Assembly (NCBI GenBank): GCA_014896235.1
Contig: JADBKU010000022.1
Coordinates: forward strand, 1-64,000
Reading direction: 5' to 3'
From: a bacterium
GTDB lineage: Bacteria > Desulfobacterota > Binatia > Binatales > Binataceae
DNA length: 64,000 bases
The position numbers and the translations under genes are program-made. Positions 54,570-62,404 of this stretch are shown here, piece by piece (position 1 is the first letter of the stretch; every line of letters begins with the position of its first letter). The notes beneath the pieces were generated by a model. It made no database searches. It saw nothing but the letters and a program-made list of their open reading frames with translations, and was not told the origin of the DNA.

Positions 54570-55697
54570 TTGCCCGCCCCTCCGTCGGCCGATCCACGCT
54601 GGCGTGGCGCGGCCGCCGCGCAGTTCGCGCGCCTGACCGCGGAGTTGGCGATCGCGATCGTGTTCGTGGCGATCGGAGCGCGCGCGGCGGCGGCGAACGA
54701 CGGCGCGCGTCCGCCGCGGCTGGTTGGCGTTCCCGACGATCCGAGATTATTTCCGCCGATAGCCGGCGGCCGTCCGCTGCGGGTCGCGCTCGCCCTGCAC
54801 GTGATCAACCTCGCGTCGATCGACGAAGTGGCGCAGCAGTTCACGTTGAGCGCGTATCTGCTGGCGTCGTGGCGCGACAGCCGGCTCGCATGGACGCCGA
54901 ACGGCCCTGCGGACAATCTCCGCCGCTATCATCCGGAGGACATCTGGACGCCGGCGCTGGTGATCTTGAACGCGGCGAATCGGCCGCAGTTCTACGACAT
55001 TGGAATTTCGGCGCGGCCGGACGGCGCGGTCAGTTATTCGGCGCGGATGGACGTCACGTTGTCGGCGAATTTCAATCTGCGCAAGTTCCCGTTCGACGAG
55101 CAGACGCTTGAAGTGATCGTTCATCCGAACCGCGTGAACCTCGGGCGCGTCGTCTTCATCGCGGCGCCGGATGCGGCGTGGATGACGACCGAGTTTGAAA
55201 CGTACTCGCCGCTGGCGTCGTGGCGGCTGGCCGGAGTCGGCTCGCGGTTGGATCAGGCGCCGGGTCCGCGCGGCGGCGAAATTTCCGAAATGCGTTTCGC
55301 GATCAAGCTGCGCCGGCGCTGGCAGTTTTATTTGTGGAAGCTCTGTTTGCCGCTGCTCCTGATGGTCTGCCTGTCGTGGTCGGTGTTCTGGATCGACCCG
55401 CACGATTTGGGCAACCAGGTGCAGATCGCGGTGACGACCATCCTGACGATAATCGCGTTCGGGCTGGCGTTGTCGTTCACGCTGCCGCGGATCTCATACC
55501 TGACGTTTCTCGACGCGTTTTTCCTGACCTCGTACGTTTTCGTGTTCGCCGCGATGCTGGAATTGATGATGGTGCACGTGTCATACCGCCGGGGCCAAGC
55601 GCATCAGGCGACGCGGATTCGCCGCGCATCGCGCTGGGCGGTTCCGCTGGCGTACGTCGCGATGATCGCGGCGATGGCGATCCATTTCCGGATTTAG
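54570..55697 (+). CDS. Pentameric ligand-gated ion channel (GLIC/ELIC-like)
   Basis: About 375 residues if TTG 54570 is used; no ATG exists in the frame near the N-terminus, and the track start at 54345 overlaps the MBOAT gene. A signal peptide (AIVFVAIGARAAAA) precedes a beta-rich extracellular domain with NLRKFPFDEQ in the Cys-loop region. The pore part has four helices: TM1 WKLCLPLLLMVCLSW, TM2 QIAVTTILTIIAFGLALS, TM3 ISYLTFLDAFFLTSYVF and TM4 AYVAMIAAMAI. The ligand is unknown. The gene follows the MBOAT gene closely. Confidence 0.85.
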   Translation: MPAPPSADPRWRGAAAAQFARLTAELAIAIVFVAIGARAAAANDGARPPRLVGVPDDPRLFPPIAGGRPLRVALALHVINLASIDEVAQQFTLSAYLLASWRDSRLAWTPNGPADNLRRYHPEDIWTPALVILNAANRPQFYDIGISARPDGAVSYSARMDVTLSANFNLRKFPFDEQTLEVIVHPNRVNLGRVVFIAAPDAAWMTTEFETYSPLASWRLAGVGSRLDQAPGPRGGEISEMRFAIKLRRRWQFYLWKLCLPLLLMVCLSWSVFWIDPHDLGNQVQIAVTTILTIIAFGLALSFTLPRISYLTFLDAFFLTSYVFVFAAMLELMMVHVSYRRGQAHQATRIRRASRWAVPLAYVAMIAAMAIHFRI

Positions 55698-55903
55698 CCG
55701 AAGCCCGGCAGGCGCTTGAAGCGTCCGGCGCTTGACGCGATACTTTGCCGGATGCGCAGGCGAGAAATCCGCAATCCGCGCGCTTCGCGCCCGCCGATAC
55801 CGGCTTCAACGTGCGGAATCAGGCCCATGCGTGGGCGGATTCGTTCACGCCGCGCGCCGGCTCCGCCACGCCTCGGCGCGCTGGAACGGGGAGCGGCGCC
55901 GCG

Positions 55904-57124
55904 ATGACCGCGGCGCGGCGGCTCGTGCTGATGGCCGTCCTGACGCTGGCGATTGTCGCCGGCGGGGTTGGTCTGGCGTGGCTGCTGAATCCGTACGGCG
56001 CCACATCGAGCCGCCTGATCAACCCGATCTACCGCAAAATCAAATACGACCGTCTCGCGACGCCATACCTGCTGCGCGAGTCGCGGCCCGAAACGCTCTT
56101 GATCGGCAGCTCGCGCGTGCGGATGGGGATGCGGATCGAACAGGGCGAACGCGACGGCGTGATGAACGCGGCGATCCTGGGCGCGACGATGCCGCAACTT
56201 GAAAAAATAATCGACGTCGCCCTGCTGAATCCGCGGCTCAAACGAATCGTATGGGGAGTGGATTTCTGCCTCTTCAATTCGACCTGGAACGCCGACGACC
56301 CCTATTTCGACGCGCGCATCGCGAACCGCGCGCGCGCCCGGATCGAGGACACCCTGCTCAGCCTCGACGCGCTCGGCGACGGCTTCGATCTGTTGAAGCG
56401 CGCGTGGCGCGGCCGCGCGCGGCTGGCTCCGACGATGGTCGCGCCGGCGCCGTGGCCGATGGCCCTGATCTGCCGCGAATACGTCATGGATCGCGCCGAC
56501 GGCCTCGATCTGACGCCGGCGCAATTGATCGCGTTGCAGCTCAACGAGACCATCCGCATGTACGATCCCTACAGGTTTTCGCCCGCTATGACGGCGGACT
56601 TCCGCAAGACCGTCGCCAAAATTCGCGCGCACCACGTCGAGTTGATCCTGTTTACGCCGCCGATGAGCGAATACGAACTTGAATTGATCCGCCAATCCGG
56701 CGCGTGGGGCGATTTCGAAAAGTTCAAACGGACGATCGCGGCCGTGGCGCCATTTGTCGATTACGGAGCGTACAACCCGATGGCGCCTCGGGACGAATTG
56801 TATTTGCAAGTTATCCATTTCAAGGCGGACGCGGGGTTTCAGATGCTGCGCCGGCTGCTCGGAATGCCGACCGCCGCCTGCAATGACGACGCGCGCGCCG
56901 TCGAGGACAGCGGAATCGCCGTCAACGCGGAAAATATCGAGGGCGTGCTGGCGCGCGAACGCCGGATGCGCGACGAAGCCGCGACTTCGCCGAACAAGTA
57001 TTCGTTGGCCGCCGCCCGCGCCGTGGCAAAGCTGCGCGCCGACGAGGCGGGCGCCAGGCAGGCCGCGGAAACCGGCGTCAAAGCTTCGCGCAAAGGTCTG
57101 GCGCTTCCCGGCGCGCTGGATTAG
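55904..57124 (+). CDS. MBOAT-associated SGNH-type protein
   Basis: 406 residues from ATG 55904; the TTG start at 55745 used in the track adds a doubtful segment. A single N-terminal membrane helix (LVLMAVLTLAIVAGGVGLAWLL) leads to an exported domain. LLIGSSRVRMGM is the SGNH block I Ser, and a late DELYLQVIHFKADAGFQML supplies the His block. Proteins of this type partner MBOATs in acyl transfer, as in alginate or teichoic acid modification. The acceptor polymer is not indicated. Confidence 0.78.
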   Translation: MTAARRLVLMAVLTLAIVAGGVGLAWLLNPYGATSSRLINPIYRKIKYDRLATPYLLRESRPETLLIGSSRVRMGMRIEQGERDGVMNAAILGATMPQLEKIIDVALLNPRLKRIVWGVDFCLFNSTWNADDPYFDARIANRARARIEDTLLSLDALGDGFDLLKRAWRGRARLAPTMVAPAPWPMALICREYVMDRADGLDLTPAQLIALQLNETIRMYDPYRFSPAMTADFRKTVAKIRAHHVELILFTPPMSEYELELIRQSGAWGDFEKFKRTIAAVAPFVDYGAYNPMAPRDELYLQVIHFKADAGFQMLRRLLGMPTAACNDDARAVEDSGIAVNAENIEGVLARERRMRDEAATSPNKYSLAAARAVAKLRADEAGARQAAETGVKASRKGLALPGALD

Positions 57125-57149
57125 CGTCGAATCGCGAAGGTCCGGAACG

Positions 57150-57851
57150 ATGGATGGAAGCGCGCGTTATCGCCGAGAGCCGATCGGAACGCATCCGCCG
57201 CTCGCTTCGCCGGCATACGCAAGCACGGCCAAACGCGCGCCGCGCTTCGCGCCGGTGCGGATCGAGCAGAGCCTGAGCGAAATCACCGGGCCGCGGCCGC
57301 GCATCGCGGTCGCGCCCGAGGAAGCCGATCTGACCCGATGGGAGGGCGGCGCGGCGATGGGCGAACGGATAATCGTCGCCGGCCGCGTGCTCGACGAAGA
57401 CAACCGCGCCATCGCGCACGCGCTAATCGAAATCTGGCAGGCGAACGCCGCGGGCCGCTACCGCCATGAAAACGATCGTCACGATGCGCCGCTCGATCCG
57501 CATTTTTCGGGCGTTGGCCGGGTGCTCACCGACGCCAACGGCGCTTATCGTTTCATGACGATCAAGCCGGGCGCCTATCCGTGGGGCAATCATCACAACG
57601 CGTGGCGTCCGCAACATATCCATCTGAGCGTGTTCGGTCCGGCGTTCGCGACGCGGCTGGTCACGCAGATGTATTTTCCGGGCGATCCGCTGCTGGCGCT
57701 CGATCCTATTTTCAACAGCGTGCCCGACGCGGCGGCGCGGTCGAGGTTGGTCGCCGCGTTCGATCTCGGGCTGACACAACCGGGTTACGCGCTCGGCTAT
57801 CGTTTCGACATCGTGCTGCGCGGCCGCGCGGCGACCCCGGCGGTGAACTGA
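57150..57851 (+). CDS. pcaH: Protocatechuate 3,4-dioxygenase beta subunit-like
   Basis: 233 residues from ATG 57150. The iron ligands are visible in AAGRYRHENDRHDAPLDPHF (Tyr), PGAYPW (Tyr) and QHIHLSVFG (two His), with IEIWQANA upstream. It cleaves protocatechuate between the hydroxyls to a muconate. It ends 2 bp before pcaG. No pcaB, C or D genes follow, so the rest of the pathway is elsewhere. Confidence 0.9.
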   Translation: MDGSARYRREPIGTHPPLASPAYASTAKRAPRFAPVRIEQSLSEITGPRPRIAVAPEEADLTRWEGGAAMGERIIVAGRVLDEDNRAIAHALIEIWQANAAGRYRHENDRHDAPLDPHFSGVGRVLTDANGAYRFMTIKPGAYPWGNHHNAWRPQHIHLSVFGPAFATRLVTQMYFPGDPLLALDPIFNSVPDAAARSRLVAAFDLGLTQPGYALGYRFDIVLRGRAATPAVN

Positions 57852-57853
57852 CG

Positions 57854-58429
57854 ATGGCGCCAGCGCGGCTTACGCCTTCGCAAACGGTGGGGCCGTTCTT
57901 CGGTCCCGCGCTGGTTCGCGCCGAGCTCGAACAGATGGTCGAGGCGGAAACGCGCGGCGCGCGCATCACGATCGCGGGAAGGATTTTCGACGGCGACGGC
58001 GCCGCCGTGCCGGACGCGATGGTCGAAGTGTGGCAGGCGAACGCCGAAGGCCGCTATGACCATCCGGAGGATCGCCAGGAGAAACTGCTCGACCCGCACT
58101 TCCACGGCTTCGGCCGGTTCGGCGCGGATCGGGACGGCCGCTTTCGTATCGTGACGATCAAGCCGGGCGCGGTTCCCGGACCCCGGATGACGCTTCAGGC
58201 GCCGCATCTTAATTTATCAATCTTCGCGCGCGGATTGCTGAATCGCGTGGTCACGCGAATCTACTTTCCCGGCGAGCCGCTGAATCGAACCGACCCGGCG
58301 CTGAATGCGGTCCCCGCCGATCGCCGCGCGACTTTGATCGCGACGCGCGATCCCTCCGGCGCGGGCGATTCATATCTCTTCGACATCTTTCTGCAAGGCG
58401 ATCGGGAAACCGTCTTTTTCGACATCTGA
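57854..58429 (+). CDS. pcaG: Protocatechuate 3,4-dioxygenase alpha subunit-like
   Basis: 191 residues. TPSQTVGPFFGPAL at the N-terminus and VEVWQANAEGRYDHPED are typical of the non-catalytic alpha chain, and the iron-ligand residues of PcaH are replaced (APHLNLSIFARG). The pair forms the intradiol dioxygenase. It is translationally close to pcaH and ends the operon. Confidence 0.9.
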   Translation: MAPARLTPSQTVGPFFGPALVRAELEQMVEAETRGARITIAGRIFDGDGAAVPDAMVEVWQANAEGRYDHPEDRQEKLLDPHFHGFGRFGADRDGRFRIVTIKPGAVPGPRMTLQAPHLNLSIFARGLLNRVVTRIYFPGEPLNRTDPALNAVPADRRATLIATRDPSGAGDSYLFDIFLQGDRETVFFDI

Positions 58430-58693
58430 ATTCCATCCGTGGCGGTCTTGTCCGCAAGCGATTCCGGCGCGGCTTGTCCGATGTCGATTTCTGTTGATGC
58501 GGCGAGTCGATTTGTAGGAAGTTAGCCGCATACGGAGTTCGCCCCGCGCGCAGGTGGGGAGATCGAATCGGCGCGCGGCGTGAAGTGGATAATCTCCACA
58601 CCGGCGACCAAACCATCGGGTTATTCGCGCACGCCAGAACACGCGCGTCCGGAGACATGCGGGCGGCGATTCCCGCGGTCAGGCAGGTGGAAG

Positions 58694-60014
58694 ATGTCGA
58701 ATGGTCTGCGATTCATGCTTGGTCAAGCGCTGATATTTGGTTTGATCGGATTCTGCATCACGCGCGCCGCTGCGGCGGGCGACGCGGCAGGCGCCGCACC
58801 CATCCCGCCGGGCACGAAAATCACGATGGCTAACTGGCGCCAGTATCAGCAAGTTCATGCCCGACGGAATGGTCGTCCTGTTTCAAGGCGGGCAATCCTG
58901 GAAAATGCCGGACGACGTCGAGATCGACGTCGGACCGACGATCATTCATCCGTTGCCCAAAGGCTACGCCGAGGCGACGGAGAAGTACGCCGCGCAGGTG
59001 CGGCTGCAAACACTAGACGGCGGCGCGCACACTCTGATCGGCTATGTCGCTGGCGCGCCGTTCCCGAATCCAAGCGGGCCGGACGCGGGATGGGAGATTT
59101 TGGCCGACAACTGGTTCCGATACGCGCCGCATCTGAGCGTCTCCACGCCCGAGCGTCCGATCACCGAATGTGTCCAGGACAGTTACGGCAACATCTCATG
59201 TGAACAGGAGATGTATGTCGATCGATGGCTGAGCCACGTCACCGATCCGGGCGTGCCGATGACCGATCCGGCCGCCGACGGACGTTTCGAGACGCGCTTC
59301 GGAATGGTGATCGAGCCGGAGCAGCGCAAGTACACGGCGACCTTGTCGGTATTCTACGACGATCTGGCGAAGCTGCCCGCGTCGTACATCTTCACGCCGG
59401 CGGAACGGCGCGTGATGCAGCTGTCGTCGGGCGCGCGCTGCCAGCCATCAGGCGGCTCCGACATGACGGCAGACGACTATCGCTATGGCTTCGCCGGCAG
59501 CATCCCGGAATTTTCCGCGCAATCTCTGGGCGATCGGAAGATTCTCGCGCTGCTCAACTACAAGACCCCCGTGGGAATCTTTCCCGCAAACTATGATATG
59601 CCGCTCGGCTTTCCGAAACCCGACTGGGGCAAATGGGAAGTCCGCGACGTGTACGTAATCGACGTGCGTAAAATTCCTTCACGGGCCGAAGGCTACTGCT
59701 ACGGCAAGCGCGTGATGTACATCGACAAGCAATTTTACGGCGCGCTCTGGCTGGATCTTTACGACAAGAACATGCGGCTCTGGAAAGTCGCGCACATCTC
59801 GCCGCAGGCGATGGAGATTCCGGACATCGGGATGACCAGCAACGCCGGTTCGTTCTCTGAGCAGTTCTGGGACCTAATTAACCATCATGGCACCTACGAC
59901 TCGAGCTTCAACGCCCGCGGCGAAACGGTTTACGTCAATTCTCAGGCTCCCAGGGAATATGACGACGTGCAGAAGTATTCGTCGCCGAATGGATTGAGCG
60001 AAGTAATGAGATGA
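58694..60014 (+). pseudogene. DUF1329 protein, interrupted by a one-base frameshift
   Basis: The gene starts at ATG 58694 with a signal peptide (ALIFGLIGFCITRAAA) and reads to ITMANWRQYQQ. At 58851-58857 the reading frame jumps by +1: homology continues as FMPDGMVVLFQGG in the next frame, as in intact DUF1329 proteins (QFMPxGM). Reading caaGttcatg without the G restores a single frame to TGA 60014. DUF1329 proteins are periplasmic and outer-envelope proteins often linked to RND export. Either the gene is broken, or the base is a sequencing error; no slippery sequence for programmed shifting is visible. Confidence 0.85.
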
Positions 60015-60058
60015 CGCGGCTGACGGTCCAGAGAAAACGATTCGAGGAGGATACGACG

Positions 60059-60451
60059 ATGAGCGCGGAAGACAACAAGCGGATGATTCTGGGGTTCTTC
60101 GAGGACTTGAGCGCCGGGCGGGGCGACAAGGTGCTGGGCGCGCTCGCGGACAGCGCGACATGGTGGGTGCTCGGCAATTTTCCGTTGTCGGGAACCAAGA
60201 CCAAGGCCCAGTTCGCGGAACTCGTGGGCGCGCTCGGCCAGAATATCGACGGCGGCCTGCGCGTCACGCCGATCGGAATCACGGCCGAGGGCGATCGGGT
60301 CGCGGTCGAGGCGGAATCATACGCCCGGATGAAAAACGGCAAGACCTATCAGAACAAGTATCATTTCCTGTTCGTCGTCCGGAACGGAAAGATTCAGGAA
60401 GCGCGCGAATATCTGGATACGATGCACGCCAACGACGTGCTCTGCAGCTAG
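60059..60451 (+). CDS. SnoaL-like/NTF2-fold protein
   Basis: 130 residues from ATG 60059 with the ribosome site GAGGAGG. The NTF2-like cone starts with NKRMILGFFEDLSAGRGDKVLGAL and continues with beta strands ending YHFLFVVRNGKIQEAREYLDT. Members act as isomerases, epoxide hydrolases or binding proteins. The ligand cannot be told. It is close behind the DUF1329 gene and may share its transcript. Confidence 0.85.
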   Translation: MSAEDNKRMILGFFEDLSAGRGDKVLGALADSATWWVLGNFPLSGTKTKAQFAELVGALGQNIDGGLRVTPIGITAEGDRVAVEAESYARMKNGKTYQNKYHFLFVVRNGKIQEAREYLDTMHANDVLCS

Positions 60452-60468
60452 CAGGCGGCGCGCCGGAA

Positions 60469-60927
60469 TTAACGGCGCTTCGAATCGGGCCGGCTCCCGG
60501 CCGGCGGAGCCAAAGCGATCGACCGGACATGTCCTCCCGCGACCGCATGGCGCGATCGGCGCGGCCCGCCGCCGCGCGGACGCGGCGGGCGGCGGATGAC
60601 CAATCCCGTCCGCCGAGCGACGCGCGCCGCAGCGCGCGAGTCGGCCTCGCGATCGGACCGGATCATCACGTAGAAGAGCGCGTCGGCGAGAAAAACTTTG
60701 GCGAGCGCAATCACGAAAATGCAGGCCAGCAGCGGCAGCGCTTCCGCCCAACTGTCTGAAGCGGTAATCACCACCGCCGCGGTCATCGCCAGCGCCGCGA
60801 ACGAAAACGCGACGATTAGCCCGATCAACGATCTGTTGGATTCAGCCTCGCGCGCCGCGCGGTCGACCGTGGTTCGGGCATTACGCCGCAGCGGGCGCGC
60901 GCGATTGAATTTTACAACGGAACCCAT
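60469..60927 (-). CDS. Hypothetical membrane protein with two helices
   Basis: 152 residues from ATG 60927; the longer TTG start is less likely. A basic N-terminus (FNRARPLRRNARTTVDRAAREAESNR) is followed by two strongly hydrophobic helices (LIGLIVAFSFAALAMTAAVVI and ALPLLACIFVIALAKVFLADALFYVMI), then a long Arg-rich tail. No named family is recognised. It converges with the SnoaL gene, 17 bp apart. The tail could be partly non-coding. Confidence 0.55.
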   Translation of the reverse strand: MGSVVKFNRARPLRRNARTTVDRAAREAESNRSLIGLIVAFSFAALAMTAAVVITASDSWAEALPLLACIFVIALAKVFLADALFYVMIRSDREADSRAAARVARRTGLVIRRPPRPRGGGPRRSRHAVAGGHVRSIALAPPAGSRPDSKRR

Positions 60928-61071
60928 ATCGGTCGATTCCCGGCCGGAGGGAATGGAGGCGGGCCGGTAAACTTCCTTGCCGCGCAAACGCGACCGCTGA
61001 ATTCTCGCCTAAACCGCATCGCCGTGCAAAGCCCTTTCTCGCCGCGCCATCATCGGCCAACTGACGGCTCC

Positions 61072-62154
61072 TCAGCGGAACGCCGGCATAACGTATTCGG
61101 CCACATCGCGGAACACCTGCCGCTGCGTATCCGCTGGCGGCAGGATCAGCAATTCGTTGATTCCCGCGCGCTCCATCGCGCGAATCCGTTCGACAATCTC
61201 GTCTGGCTCGCCGGCCAGGCAGGTTCCGCGAATCGCCTCCGGCGTCACGTATTTGCGCTCCGCGGGCTGCAAGAACGTTCCGTGCCCCTCATGAATCTGC
61301 CGGAAGCGCGCCTTCTCGGGCAGGCTGAAATTTTTCACCCGCTCCAGATAGTCGTCCCAAACGTCGCGAAAAAAGGGCGGAATCGCGTCGTCGCGCCGGC
61401 CGCGCGCCTTCCACGTTTCGTACACGAAGTGCAGCGCGCTTGCGACCTGCGCCCCGGTTTCGTTAATCACCCGTTCCGAAGTAAGCGCCTCACCGGGCCG
61501 CAATACGCAAGCGCTGGTCAGCGCGACGATATGAAAATCGTCCGGCACGGATCGGCCCGCGGCGGCTGCGCCTTCGCGAATCTGGGCGAGCCGCCCCTCG
61601 ATTTTCGCGTTGATGCCGCCGGCGGTGACCCAGCCGTCGCCGAATTCGCCCGCGACGCGCGCGGCGCGCGGTCCATTGGCCGCGACGTAAATCGGAATCG
61701 GATCGTCGAGATTGATAAAGCGGCGGTCGCGATGGAGGAACTGAATCTCGCGCGTGCGCCCGCGATACGTGTAATCCACGGCTTCGCCGCGCAGCAGCGC
61801 CCGCACCACGCGCAGATAGTCGCGGAATTCCTCGATCGGCATCGGGCTCTGCCCCATCACGCGCATCGCGGTATGGCCCGTGCCGATACCCAGAAAGACG
61901 CGGCCGGGAGCGATCTGGTTGATGCTCGCGATCGAGTGGGCCGTGACGGGCGCGATTCGCGTGCCCGCAATCGCGACTCCCGTGCCGAGCCGGATCCGGC
62001 TGGTGTTCGCGGCGGCGAGCGCCAACACCGCATAACAATCCGACCAGATCATCTGCGAGTCGGGAACCCAGCAACTGTCGAAGCCCAGCTCCTCGGCGTA
62101 GCGGGCGAGATCCCATTTATCGACGTGGGTGTCGAAGCCGACGCCAAATTCCAT
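61072..62154 (-). CDS. LLM-class flavin/F420-dependent oxidoreductase
   Basis: 360 residues from ATG 62154, which has AGGAGG upstream; the track start is upstream of this site. The TIM-barrel family marks are WDLARYAEELGFDSCWVPDSQM, LGTGVAIAGTRIAPVTAHSIA and LGIGTGHTAMRVMG. Enzymes of this class use F420 or FMN to oxidise or reduce many substrates. F420 is plausible for this lineage but not shown. Function cannot be narrowed. Confidence 0.88.
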   Translation of the reverse strand: MEFGVGFDTHVDKWDLARYAEELGFDSCWVPDSQMIWSDCYAVLALAAANTSRIRLGTGVAIAGTRIAPVTAHSIASINQIAPGRVFLGIGTGHTAMRVMGQSPMPIEEFRDYLRVVRALLRGEAVDYTYRGRTREIQFLHRDRRFINLDDPIPIYVAANGPRAARVAGEFGDGWVTAGGINAKIEGRLAQIREGAAAAGRSVPDDFHIVALTSACVLRPGEALTSERVINETGAQVASALHFVYETWKARGRRDDAIPPFFRDVWDDYLERVKNFSLPEKARFRQIHEGHGTFLQPAERKYVTPEAIRGTCLAGEPDEIVERIRAMERAGINELLILPPADTQRQVFRDVAEYVMPAFR

Positions 62155-62340
62155 CGCCGCCTCCTGCACGAAGCTCCGGATTAATCGAGATGCGAGCGGA
62201 GGGTAACATCGGTAGTGCGCTATGGTCAAAACAGCCGCACCACGGCGCGGAGGATTACGATGAAAGAGCCGCTCCGCCGACCGGCCGCGGATCTGCTTCG
62301 CGGAATCTGCACGGAAACGCGCGCGACGCCCTAATAAAAT

Positions 62341-62378
62341 GCCTCCGCACGGAGTCCGAAGATTCGGCGTGCGGAGGC
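62341..62378 (-). terminator. Intrinsic terminator of the deacylase gene
   Basis: An 11-bp stem (GCCTCCGCACG / CGTGCGGAGGC) with an inner CCGA/TCGG pair, followed on the minus strand by ATTTTATT. It lies 27 bp after the stop of the deacylase gene. Confidence 0.8.
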
Positions 62379-62404
62379 TTCACGGCGATCGCCGCAATTC
62401 GTCG

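Noticed and set aside
58840-58870. Programmed frameshifting in the DUF1329 gene
   Set aside because: There is no slippery heptamer or obvious stimulatory structure, so an indel is the simpler reading.
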